A DNA stretch of 6,242 nucleotides from Lentisphaerota bacterium (GTDB taxonomy: Bacteria > Verrucomicrobiota > Lentisphaeria > Oligosphaerales > Oligosphaeraceae), in assembly GCA_012799755.1 (NCBI GenBank), contig JAAZKQ010000154.1, positions 1 to 6,242 of the forward strand, in the 5' to 3' direction. Position numbers and translations under genes: made by a program. Positions 1 to 6,214 of this stretch are shown one piece after another (within the stretch, counting starts at the first letter, position 1; each line of letters starts with the position of its first letter). Below the pieces are notes generated by a model. The model made no database searches. It saw only the letters and a list, made by a program, of their open reading frames with translations, and was not told where the DNA came from.

Positions 1-65
1 CAGCCGCTTTCCCGTCCCGCCAGCCGCCCCCGTCACCGAACAACCCAAACGCTCCTCGCCCGGCC
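1..65. repeat. Tandem linker repeat, copy 1
   Basis: By eye this aligns with 83-145. The first 20 bases are identical, a short divergent stretch differs by 2 bp in length, and the last 34 bases differ at two positions. Copy-to-copy offset is 82 bp at the start and 80 bp at the end. It is cytosine-rich on the plus strand with no coding signature. Confidence 0.85.
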
Positions 66-93
66 AGAGTAGAAGCGGCTTCCAGCCGCTTTC
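66..93. repeat. Palindromic repeat block A, left copy
   Basis: Contains a perfect 8-bp stem AAGCGGCT (73-80) / AGCCGCTT (84-91) around the 3-base loop TCC. The 28-base block matches 6215-6242 at 27 of 28 positions. The difference at 74 versus 6223 turns an A-T pair into a wobble in the right copy. REP-like in size and shape. Confidence 0.85.
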
Positions 94-145
94 CCGTCCC
101 GCGTCCGCTTCGTCACCGAACAGCCCAAACGCCCCTCGCCCGGCC
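83..145. repeat. Tandem linker repeat, copy 2
   Basis: Second copy of the 1-65 unit. Copy 1 is followed by palindrome block A, copy 2 by palindrome block B, so the linker appears to be joined to interchangeable palindromic modules. Confidence 0.85.
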
Positions 146-200
146 GTGCTGCGGGTTTTTAGCCCGCTGCGTAACATGCTCCCGCAAACGGCGCCAAGCG
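140..200. repeat. Palindromic repeat block B, left copy
   Basis: A 61-base block matching 6141-6201 at 52 of 61 positions by hand alignment, without gaps. Its hairpin (148-170) pairs GCTGCGGG with AGCCCGCTGC imperfectly around a T-rich loop: one mismatch (150/168) and one G-T pair, so it looks like a decayed form of the right copy. Confidence 0.85.
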
Positions 201-265
201 CTCAGCATCCCTGGCCGCGAAGCGGCAACTGATGATGAATGAAGGCTGTCGGGCATGGCTTCAGC

Positions 266-1123
266 TCAGCTGTTGCTGTGCGTGTCGTTGTCGGCAAGTT
301 CCTTGCTTGCGCTGCCGCTGCTGCCGGCGTCCATGCCGGGCTTTTTCCGGCCGGCCTTCTTTGCCTGTTGGGCCTGTTTGCGTTTGGAGGGCGGCGGCGT
401 GGCATCGCGGGTGATATGGGTGACGACGGCGCTGTCTTCACCGGCCTCCCAGACCACCTCATAGCCGTGCAGGAAAATGCCGTAGACACGTCCCGGCTCG
501 CGCTGGTAGGCGGGACGCGGGTCGGCGGCGATGACTTTTTCGGCCAGTTGACGAAAGCCGTCCAGCCCGCGCTTTTCAATGGCTGCGGCCTGCTGGGCGG
601 CCAGGTCGCTGAACTGGACGGGCAAAGCGGTGCCGGGGGGCGCGTTGGGTGCGAAACCGGCGCGGGCGTCATTCACGGCGTCAGTGTAGGGCAAATACGG
701 CTTGATGTCCAGCACGGGCGTGCCGTCCAGGAGGTCCAAGCCCTCAACCTCAAGGGCGATCTTGCCATGACCACCCAGGCGCACGGCGCACAGTTTGAGG
801 ACGGACAGGCCGATGGGACAGGGCCGGAAAGGCGAACGCGAGGCGAAGACGCCGACGCGTTTGTCACCGCCCAGGCGTGGCGGTCGCACGGTCGCTTTCC
901 AGCCTTCCCTCAGCGAATCGTGAAAGACAAAGAGCACCCAGATGTGGGAGAAGTCTTCCAGGCCGCGCACGGCATTGGGCTGATTGTAGGGCGGCAACAG
1001 CTCAATGCTGCCGCGAGCTTCGCTGATCAGACCGGGCTGCCGGGGAATGCCGAATTTGGTCTTGAAACAGCTGCGGACAATGGCCACGGGCTGGAACTGA
1101 TAGGATGGCAGCTCGCTGTTCAT
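266..1123 (-). CDS. trmO: TrmO: tRNA (t6A37) N6-methyltransferase, TsaA/YaeB family
   Basis: This is the S-adenosylmethionine-dependent enzyme that methylates N6 of t6A at position 37 of threonine tRNA, giving m6t6A and tuning codon reading in the cytoplasm. The 285-residue protein tracks E. coli YaeB/TrmO from recall over about residues 8-240. Matching segments are FGIPRQPGL (24-32), VRGLEDFSHIWVLFVFH (52-68), VRPPRLGG (79-86), the family signature region SRSPFRPCPIGLS (95-107), DGTPVLDIKPYLPYTDAV (133-150) and DPRPAYQ (201-207). The usual RPNPIG reads RPCPIG here, with Cys102 in place of Asn. E. coli TrmO is about 235 residues; the extra ~45 C-terminal residues form a low-complexity, lysine/arginine-rich tail (KRKQAQQAKKAGRKK, 247-261) ending in a Ser/Asp-rich stretch. 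The start fits the family N-terminus and lies in an ATGA overlap with the upstream hydrolase stop. No convincing Shine-Dalgarno precedes it, which suggests translational coupling. Family assignment is very secure. Confidence 0.96.
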   Translation of the reverse strand: MNSELPSYQFQPVAIVRSCFKTKFGIPRQPGLISEARGSIELLPPYNQPNAVRGLEDFSHIWVLFVFHDSLREGWKATVRPPRLGGDKRVGVFASRSPFRPCPIGLSVLKLCAVRLGGHGKIALEVEGLDLLDGTPVLDIKPYLPYTDAVNDARAGFAPNAPPGTALPVQFSDLAAQQAAAIEKRGLDGFRQLAEKVIAADPRPAYQREPGRVYGIFLHGYEVVWEAGEDSAVVTHITRDATPPPSKRKQAQQAKKAGRKKPGMDAGSSGSASKELADNDTHSNS

Positions 1124-4100
1124 TCTGCCGGATACTCAATGCGGATATTTTTGAGGAAGACGCCGGAGCTCTTGCCCGAGCCGCGGAATTGAAAAGCCAG
1201 CGATTCCAAGCTGAGACTCTCCGTCTGTTTGCTCTTGCGCAGCCAACGATAGAGGGGCTCGGAGGCCGCTTCAAAGGTCGCCTCATGGTTATCCGGACGC
1301 ATGCGTGCATGGACAAAGCCCGAGCCGATGGAAATTTGCAAGGCTTGGCCGCCCTTGTAATTGCCGAAGGGGTCCCGGCCGCCGTTGATCTCGTATTTGA
1401 TGATGGCCTTGCGGGCCTGCTCGGCCGTGAGCACCAGCGGCTCGGGCAGCGGAAAGCGCACGCCGGCCCAGTCCGAACTCTTTTCCGATACCACGATTTC
1501 GGTGACGCCATTGACCACGACGGCCTCGCAACCCCAGGGATGCGGAGCAATGCCTGCGAACGACTGTTCGTTCATGTCCGGCGCCAGTTTCTCCATCGTG
1601 ATGCCGATGACAATGGGCACGGCCGCGCCGCCCGCCGAGATGATGTCAAGTCGGCTGATGCCGCGATTGGGCTCCGGATTGCGCCAGGCGTAAATCTGGA
1701 AGCCCCGACCGGCGGAATTGCGCCAGGCCGGGCGATAGGCCGCGGCGGCCGGCGGCTCGGGCAAGGTCCACAAATCAATGTTTTGGCCGCAGATGATTGG
1801 CAGGTCCACGCTGCCGCCGTCAAGGTAGTGGATGCGGTAATTCATAACCGGATCGCCCGGTTTCGCATTGGCGGTGGTATGGAAGAAGAAGAGCGTGCGA
1901 CAGCGGTCGTTGATGCTGATGCCGCGACATTCGGCCGGCACTTCGCGCTTGACGCTGGTCGAGGCCAGGATGATGCAGCAGCGATTGTCATTGGCGTCAA
2001 AGCGAATGAAATCGCAGGGCACGCCCAGGAGCGGGGTGATTTCCCATGGCGTGTTATCCAGCGATTGCTCCCTGCCCTGGTCAATCCAGCCGCCTTGGCC
2101 GTCATTGGCGACCTGGTCAACGAAGGCGCTGTTGGCCTGCGCGCGCAGATCAACGGGCGTGCTATGCGTCGCGTCAATATGGAAAATGTCAGCCTCAGCG
2201 GTTTGCGCGGCGATGAGCTGTTCGTGGGCCTTGGCGGCGGCGTCATAGCGCGCGGTAACGGCGTCAAGGCTCAGAGGCGTCAGGTCGCCGAAGCGCTGGG
2301 CGAGCTGCCCCGCGGCGGCGGCGAAGCCAATGACGGCATGCCGGTTATTGTCGAGCATGAGACGGGCGCGACCATCGGCGATGGGCAGCAGTTCGTTGTT
2401 GAGGAGGTCAGCGGCGACGGCGCAGCCGGCCGGCAGGGCGATGTCCAGGCATTTCGGGTAGAGATCAATATTGAGGAGCGAGGCGAGCATCATGCCGTCG
2501 CGTCGGACACAATGCGCCTCGATATTGGGCGCGAGGTCGCCGTTCGGGACGCGGGCGATGCTCAGTGCCGGTTGGATGTCATGCCGCGCCAGGAGGGCCG
2601 TGGCCACGGCTGCCGCGGCGTAGTCTTGCAGCATCGGCGTGATGGCGTAGATGCTGCCGGCGCCGAGCGCGCGGCGGAGCACGGCCGGTTGGCCGTCGCA
2701 GGTCGCCAGCGTCTCCCAACCGTCAGCGCTTAGGATGCGCAGGTCGTTCTTGGCGGGGACTTTGCCCGACAGCAGCGCCGGCCGGGCCGGCGCCGTGAAG
2801 ATCAGCTCGCTGATGGCGGCGTCTTCGCGCGGTTCCGTCGCCAGCCCGGCGAAGAGCGGATTGGCGACGGCGTTGCCGTACTCGTCACAAGGCATGAACT
2901 CGCGCGCGGCGATGAGCACGCCGCCCTTTTCCACGAAGCGTTGCAGCGCTTCACTGGTGCCGGGCTGGATATTGCGCAGGCCGACCGCAATGACGGCGCG
3001 ATAGCCCTTCTGCGCCAAGCGTCCCTCGGCCAGCTGCTCTTCCACGACTACGTCCAGCGGCACATGGCTGTATTCCAAGCCGCTGGTGTAGTGCAAAATC
3101 TCGTTGTGGGCTACATAGCCATCAGCGAAGGCGTAGCGCTCGGTGGCAAAGGACAGCAGCAAGGCGACCTCGCGGGCGATGCCGCGTTCGCGGGGCACGA
3201 AGAAATCGCTGAAGCGGGCAATGTCCTGCTTGGCATCCATGAAGCCCTGGAGATCGTCAATGCTGAAGGCGTAGGGATTGGCGAGGTTGTAGGGGAAGCG
3301 CTCGGCGTTCTTGCGGCCGCCGGCTTCGTCGCGTTGGGGTCCCCATTCCCAGGCGCGTTTAGCCCACATGAACATGTAGGTGGCGTTGCTGCCGCGCAAC
3401 AGGTCCTGCCAGACGATATTGCGGTTGCCGTTGCGGCTGCGGGTCGCATAACATTCCGGGTTGTGAATGGGCTTGCCATCGGCGAGGCAGCGGAAGAAAT
3501 GACGCTGGAGAATGCCCTCCGGCAACGCCGGCACGTTGGCGGGCGCCTGGACGGTCTGCACCGGCGGCGCGGTGAGGGTGCTGCGCGTGCCGAGACCGCC
3601 GCCGGTGGGTGTCGAGATGGCGTCCATGTGCTTGTTGATCTCGTAGATATTGATGTTCGTGGCCGGCGGCGAGCGATACGATCTGTAGCCGAGAATCTGA
3701 TAACAGACCAGGGCGCCGGGGTCCTTGGCGCGGATGCAGTCCCGCCTGTCGCGGGCCAATGCGGTCATGCCTTCTTCGCAGAACTTTGACCAGTCAATGA
3801 CGATGCCTGGGTGGTCTTTGCGGTCGGCGAACTGGCTCAGGGCGGTGAAGGAGGTGAAGTCGCTGCGCCAGAGCGCATTGAGTTTGTCAATGCTGCCGTA
3901 TTTGCGTTCGAGGTACTCGGCGAAAAGCCGGCGGTTGTAAGGCGATGGGTCGTAGTAGGCCGGCTCATTGAAAAGTTCATAGACGAGCTTTTGATTCTTG
4001 CTCGTTTGACGCGCGTGGTCCACGCCGTATTCCCAGAAGGACAGGTACATTTTGCGGCCCTCTGGATGGAAGATGTTGTAGGGCACCCAGTGGTTGCCGG

Positions 4101-4635
4101 AAGCGGAGTGAAAGCGGTTGATGGCCTCTTCCGGCAGGATGCCCGCGTAGGCCTTGTTGGTGCCGGGCTTGCCGAAGCTCCAAGGAAAACAGGTGTAGTC
4201 AATCAGCAAGGGCAGGCCGTTGTTGACAACCACTTCCAGCATCGCCAAGTTCTTCTCGCCGCGTCCCCAGCTGCTCTTCTCGACCCCAAAGCGATCCAGC
4301 CAGGGCCCGCAGGGCAGGAACCAGGCGAAGGTGTCAAAACCCAGGCGCTGCGCGCTCTCGTAGGTCAGGGGCGCCTCATAGACCCAGTTGAGCTCCGGCG
4401 GATAGCCCGCCGTCGGCCCGAAATCCAGCCCGAGCGCCGAGCCGAATTGCACGCCGAAGAGATAGCGCTGCCGGCCATCAACCAGGTAGTCGCCGGCCGG
4501 CGACACCGACACGGTCTTCCCCGGCGGCAGAATCACATCAGCCGGCAAGGCGGCAAAGTCGGCAATTTGGCCGACGAGGCTGGGAAGGAGGCAGCAAATG
4601 GCCGCGGCGATGCCCGCGCGAAGTCCTGTCGTCAT
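1120..4635 (-). CDS. Large secreted clan GH-A (GH42-like) glycoside hydrolase, multidomain
   Basis: The 1171-residue protein is a probable exported glycoside hydrolase; its substrate cannot be read from sequence. Residues 1-22 look like a signal peptide (Arg6, hydrophobic core 8-21). Residues ~60-480 form the probable (beta/alpha)8 barrel. VYELFNEPAYY (218-228) carries the clan GH-A Asn-Glu-Pro motif, making Glu224 the likely acid/base. KPIHNPECY (388-396) places Glu394 as the likely nucleophile at the end of strand 7, followed by a Trp-rich strand-8 segment (WAKRAWEWGP, 424-433). Residues ~486-595 resemble the glutamine-amidotransferase-like 'trimerisation' domain of GH42 beta-galactosidases (VALLLSF, YRAVIAVG, FVEKGGVLIAA). 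Residues ~826-956 form a beta-rich module (GGWIDQG, FFFHTT, NYRIHYLDGGSVDLPI), and ~1035-1171 a further possible carbohydrate-binding jelly roll. At 1171 residues it is much longer than a typical GH42 (~650-700). The ATG is supported by a good AGGGAG site and the signal peptide. GH42-like is my best guess; GH5-like or an unclassified GH-A family is possible. Confidence 0.85.
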   Translation of the reverse strand: MTTGLRAGIAAAICCLLPSLVGQIADFAALPADVILPPGKTVSVSPAGDYLVDGRQRYLFGVQFGSALGLDFGPTAGYPPELNWVYEAPLTYESAQRLGFDTFAWFLPCGPWLDRFGVEKSSWGRGEKNLAMLEVVVNNGLPLLIDYTCFPWSFGKPGTNKAYAGILPEEAINRFHSASGNHWVPYNIFHPEGRKMYLSFWEYGVDHARQTSKNQKLVYELFNEPAYYDPSPYNRRLFAEYLERKYGSIDKLNALWRSDFTSFTALSQFADRKDHPGIVIDWSKFCEEGMTALARDRRDCIRAKDPGALVCYQILGYRSYRSPPATNINIYEINKHMDAISTPTGGGLGTRSTLTAPPVQTVQAPANVPALPEGILQRHFFRCLADGKPIHNPECYATRSRNGNRNIVWQDLLRGSNATYMFMWAKRAWEWGPQRDEAGGRKNAERFPYNLANPYAFSIDDLQGFMDAKQDIARFSDFFVPRERGIAREVALLLSFATERYAFADGYVAHNEILHYTSGLEYSHVPLDVVVEEQLAEGRLAQKGYRAVIAVGLRNIQPGTSEALQRFVEKGGVLIAAREFMPCDEYGNAVANPLFAGLATEPREDAAISELIFTAPARPALLSGKVPAKNDLRILSADGWETLATCDGQPAVLRRALGAGSIYAITPMLQDYAAAAVATALLARHDIQPALSIARVPNGDLAPNIEAHCVRRDGMMLASLLNIDLYPKCLDIALPAGCAVAADLLNNELLPIADGRARLMLDNNRHAVIGFAAAAGQLAQRFGDLTPLSLDAVTARYDAAAKAHEQLIAAQTAEADIFHIDATHSTPVDLRAQANSAFVDQVANDGQGGWIDQGREQSLDNTPWEITPLLGVPCDFIRFDANDNRCCIILASTSVKREVPAECRGISINDRCRTLFFFHTTANAKPGDPVMNYRIHYLDGGSVDLPIICGQNIDLWTLPEPPAAAAYRPAWRNSAGRGFQIYAWRNPEPNRGISRLDIISAGGAAVPIVIGITMEKLAPDMNEQSFAGIAPHPWGCEAVVVNGVTEIVVSEKSSDWAGVRFPLPEPLVLTAEQARKAIIKYEINGGRDPFGNYKGGQALQISIGSGFVHARMRPDNHEATFEAASEPLYRWLRKSKQTESLSLESLAFQFRGSGKSSGVFLKNIRIEYPAE

Positions 4636-4644
4636 GCTTGATTT

Positions 4645-4650
4645 CTCCCT
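4645..4650 (-). promoter_or_regulatory. Ribosome binding site of the glycoside hydrolase gene
   Basis: AGGGAG on the minus strand, 9 bases ahead of the ATG at 4635. It gives the hydrolase independent initiation, in contrast to trmO, which lacks such a site. Confidence 0.8.
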
Positions 4651-4675
4651 TGCTTTGGCTTGCGTAAATAGAACA

Positions 4676-4706
4676 GGGCCGCGCCGCCCTGACGACGACG
4701 CGGCCC
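4676..4706 (-). terminator. GC hairpin between the oxidoreductase and hydrolase genes; possible weak terminator
   Basis: Perfect 8-bp inverted repeat GGGCCGCG (4676-4683) / CGCGGCCC (4699-4706) with a 15-base loop, about 25 bases past the oxidoreductase stop. Reading the minus strand, the stem is followed by TGTTCTATTT, which is U-rich but interrupted. This could be a leaky terminator that lowers hydrolase expression relative to the dehydrogenase, or a 3'-end stabilising stem. The long loop and poor U-tract argue against a strong intrinsic terminator. Confidence 0.4.
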
Positions 4707-4730
4707 CGGTCGCTCGCTGACCTTATGCGC

Positions 4731-5864
4731 TTAGAGCGCCGTCCATTTGACATCACCGGCGGAATTGGCGACGATGGCTTCGAGGAAGCGCATTTCGTCA
4801 ATGCCGTCCTGAATGCCGGGGAAGTCCAAGACGGGTTTTTCGCCCTTGAGGTCGGCGTGGATGGCGTCGGCGAAGGCGCGGTAGATGGACGCAAAGGCTT
4901 CCAGGAAGCCCTCGGGATGCCCTGCCGGCAGGTTGCAGACCTTCTGGGCCTCGGCGACCGTTCCCGGGCCGTTGCGGCGATAGATGATCATCGGCGCGTC
5001 GTTGGAACGGAAGATCAGGTCTTCCGGGCTCTGCTGGCGCCATTCCAGCGCCGCTTTTGAACCGTAGATTTTGATGATGAAGTTGTTTTCCTCGCCGGTG
5101 GAGACTTCGCTGGCGAAGATGACGCCGCGGGCACCGTTGTTGAAACGCAGGAGGACGCTGCCATCATCATCCAGTTCACGTCCCTTGACGAAGGTGGCCA
5201 AATCTGCTGACACCGCCGTGATGCGCAACCCGGTCAGGTAGCGTATGAGCTGCTCGGCGTGGGTGCCGATGTCGGCCATGCAGCCACTGATGCCGGCCTG
5301 CTTGGGATCAACCCGCCACACCGCTTGCTTGCCGGCATTCGGTGCAGCCAGCCAGCCCAGCGAATACTCGACGTTGATCTTGCGCAGCTCGCCCAAAAGG
5401 CCGTCGGCAATGAACTTCTTTGCTTGTTTGACCATGGGAAAGCCCGTGTAATTGTGCATCAGCGCAAAGAGTTTGCCGCTGGCTTGCTGCGTCTTGCCCA
5501 TCTCCACGGCTTCCGCCGAACTCATGGCGATGGGCTTCTCGCAGAGGACGTGGAAGCCGGCCTTGAGGAAGGCGTTCGAGATGGGAAAGTGCATGAGATT
5601 CGGCGTGACCACCGACACAAAGTCAATGCGCTTGTCCGCCGGCAGCGCCTGCTCGCCGGCAAGCATCGCCTTGTAGTCGGGATAAACGCGCGCGGGATCA
5701 ACGAAGAGTTCCGCGCCGCACTGCCGCGATTTCTCCACATTGGTGCCGAAGACACCCGCGACCAGCTCAATGTCGCCATTGAGGCGTGCTGCCCGGCGAT
5801 GAACATCGCCAATGAACGCCCCGGGTCCGCCGCCAACCATGCCCATTCTGAGTTTTCTCTTCAT
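4731..5864 (-). CDS. Gfo/Idh/MocA family NAD(P)-dependent oxidoreductase
   Basis: The 377-residue protein is a probable cytoplasmic sugar or polyol dehydrogenase; the substrate is unknown. The N-terminal Rossmann fold begins at residue 5 with the dinucleotide-binding loop GGGPGAFIG (11-19). It continues through FVSVVTPNLMH (82-92) to CEKPIAM (108-114), whose Lys110 is the catalytic lysine of the family's EKP motif. The C-terminal alpha/beta domain carries DIGTHAEQL (198-206); the Asp198/His202 pair corresponds to the family's catalytic D-x-x-x-H. Length is typical for the family. The reading frame is open 27 codons further upstream, but I chose this ATG because AGGAGA sits 7 bases ahead of it and because the family N-terminus starts right at the Rossmann strand. 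It is the first gene of the cluster, 95 bp ahead of the secreted hydrolase, which suggests it handles a product of that enzyme. No signal peptide is visible, so it is not the Tat-exported type. Confidence 0.93.
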   Translation of the reverse strand: MKRKLRMGMVGGGPGAFIGDVHRRAARLNGDIELVAGVFGTNVEKSRQCGAELFVDPARVYPDYKAMLAGEQALPADKRIDFVSVVTPNLMHFPISNAFLKAGFHVLCEKPIAMSSAEAVEMGKTQQASGKLFALMHNYTGFPMVKQAKKFIADGLLGELRKINVEYSLGWLAAPNAGKQAVWRVDPKQAGISGCMADIGTHAEQLIRYLTGLRITAVSADLATFVKGRELDDDGSVLLRFNNGARGVIFASEVSTGEENNFIIKIYGSKAALEWRQQSPEDLIFRSNDAPMIIYRRNGPGTVAEAQKVCNLPAGHPEGFLEAFASIYRAFADAIHADLKGEKPVLDFPGIQDGIDEMRFLEAIVANSAGDVKWTAL

Positions 5865-5871
5865 TTCGGCT

Positions 5872-5877
5872 TCTCCT
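5872..5877 (-). promoter_or_regulatory. Ribosome binding site of the oxidoreductase gene
   Basis: AGGAGA on the minus strand, 7 bases ahead of the ATG at 5864. It decides the start: the longer reading frame opening at 5945 would make this site internal and would add 27 residues unlike any family N-terminus. Confidence 0.85.
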
Positions 5878-5910
5878 GTTGCTGATTTTTTCGCCTTGTC
5901 ATCAAAAGCT

Positions 5911-5935
5911 CGCCAGACCCGGCTGTGGTCCGGCG
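5911..5935 (-). promoter_or_regulatory. Leader hairpin or operator-like inverted repeat upstream of the oxidoreductase
   Basis: A 9-bp inverted repeat with a 7-base loop, CGCC(G)GACC / GGTC(T)GGCG on the minus strand, 47 bases ahead of the start codon. All nine pairs form in the minus-strand RNA (one is G-U), whereas the plus-strand transcript would have an A-C mismatch, so it favours a role in this gene's leader. It is followed by AGCTTTTGA. It could be an attenuator stem, a protected 5' end or a repressor operator; the sequence alone does not separate these. Confidence 0.4.
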
Positions 5936-6052
5936 CTCTTTCCACTCTTCACAAAAATACACGGCCTGAGCCAATCTGCCAGCGCAAACGAAAGAGAACG
6001 CTGTTTGCGCGCGTAATCGGTCACTCTTTGAACATTGTTGTCCCCGCAAGCT

Positions 6053-6079
6053 GCTATGGACACTATGGACGCTATGGCC
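6053..6079. repeat. 9-bp tandem microrepeat (ctatggac type)
   Basis: Three consecutive 9-mers, GCTATGGAC / ACTATGGAC / GCTATGGCC, with a decayed fourth (GATGGCA). The 9-bp period could mimic short coding repeats, but no plausible protein spans it. It lies between the leader hairpin and the palindromic blocks. Confidence 0.8.
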
Positions 6080-6140
6080 GATGGCACATGTTGTCCACGG
6101 CTGTCTGTCTTGTCCACTTTTACCAAAAAGCGCCTGTTTT

Positions 6141-6201
6141 CCGGCCGTGCTGCGGGCTTGTAGCCCGCAGCGTGACATGACCCTGCGAACGGCGCCAAAC
6201 G
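6141..6201. repeat. Palindromic repeat block B, right copy
   Basis: Contains a perfect 10-bp stem GCTGCGGGCT (6149-6158) / AGCCCGCAGC (6162-6171) with loop TGT, followed by about 30 bases that are also conserved in the left copy. The conserved flank shows that the repeat is larger than its hairpin. Confidence 0.87.
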
Positions 6202-6214
6202 TGCGTCTTCCGGC

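Larger units (their letters stand above)
1..265. other. Gene-free, repeat-filled region downstream of trmO
   Basis: No gene is supported in this stretch. It contains a half copy of palindrome A at the very edge, two copies of a ~64-bp linker (1-65, 83-145), a full block A (66-93), block B (140-200) and a small hairpin GCCGC-GAA-GCGGC at 214-226. None of the hairpins has a T-run that would make it a convincing intrinsic terminator for trmO. Confidence 0.75.

Noticed and set aside
1..200. CRISPR array
   Set aside because: The repeats are palindrome modules with variable order and a duplicated linker; there are no regular repeats with unique spacers.
214..226. GCCGC-GAA-GCGGC hairpin as the trmO terminator
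   Set aside because: Only a 5-bp stem and no T-run follows it on the minus strand.
239..1192. 317-codon plus-strand open frame opposite trmO
   Set aside because: Exactly shadows trmO, whose homology to YaeB is unmistakable; no motif or ribosome binding site supports this frame.
1105..2733. 542-codon open frame on the plus strand opposite the hydrolase
   Set aside because: Antisense shadow of a GC-rich coding sequence. The translation is low-complexity (Gly/Ala/Arg/Val-rich) with no recognisable motif, while the opposite strand has clear catalytic and domain motifs.
4591..4596. Lipoprotein signal (Cys14-Cys15) in the hydrolase leader
   Set aside because: The residues before either Cys (Ala-Ile, Ile-Cys) do not fit a lipobox, so an ordinary signal peptide is more likely.
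2941..4641. Two further long plus-strand frames (2941-3789 and 3811-4641)
   Set aside because: Both mirror the hydrolase codons on the other strand and show no family resemblance.
5259..5885. 208-codon plus-strand frame opposite the oxidoreductase
   Set aside because: Antisense to a well-supported Gfo/Idh/MocA gene and without recognisable features.
5865..5945. 27-residue N-terminal extension of the oxidoreductase
   Set aside because: It would precede a strong AGGAGA site and the normal Rossmann start, and overlaps the leader hairpin.
5957..5964. TATTTTTG on the minus strand, matching the Bacteroidota -7 element TAnnTTTG
   Set aside because: The nearest TTTG upstream is 25 bases away, longer than the usual spacing, and the base composition does not suggest Bacteroidota. 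No sigma-70-like pair was convincing either.
5812..6198. Small overlapping frames in the upstream region
   Set aside because: They run through the 9-bp microrepeat and palindromic repeats, overlap each other on both strands and resemble no protein.
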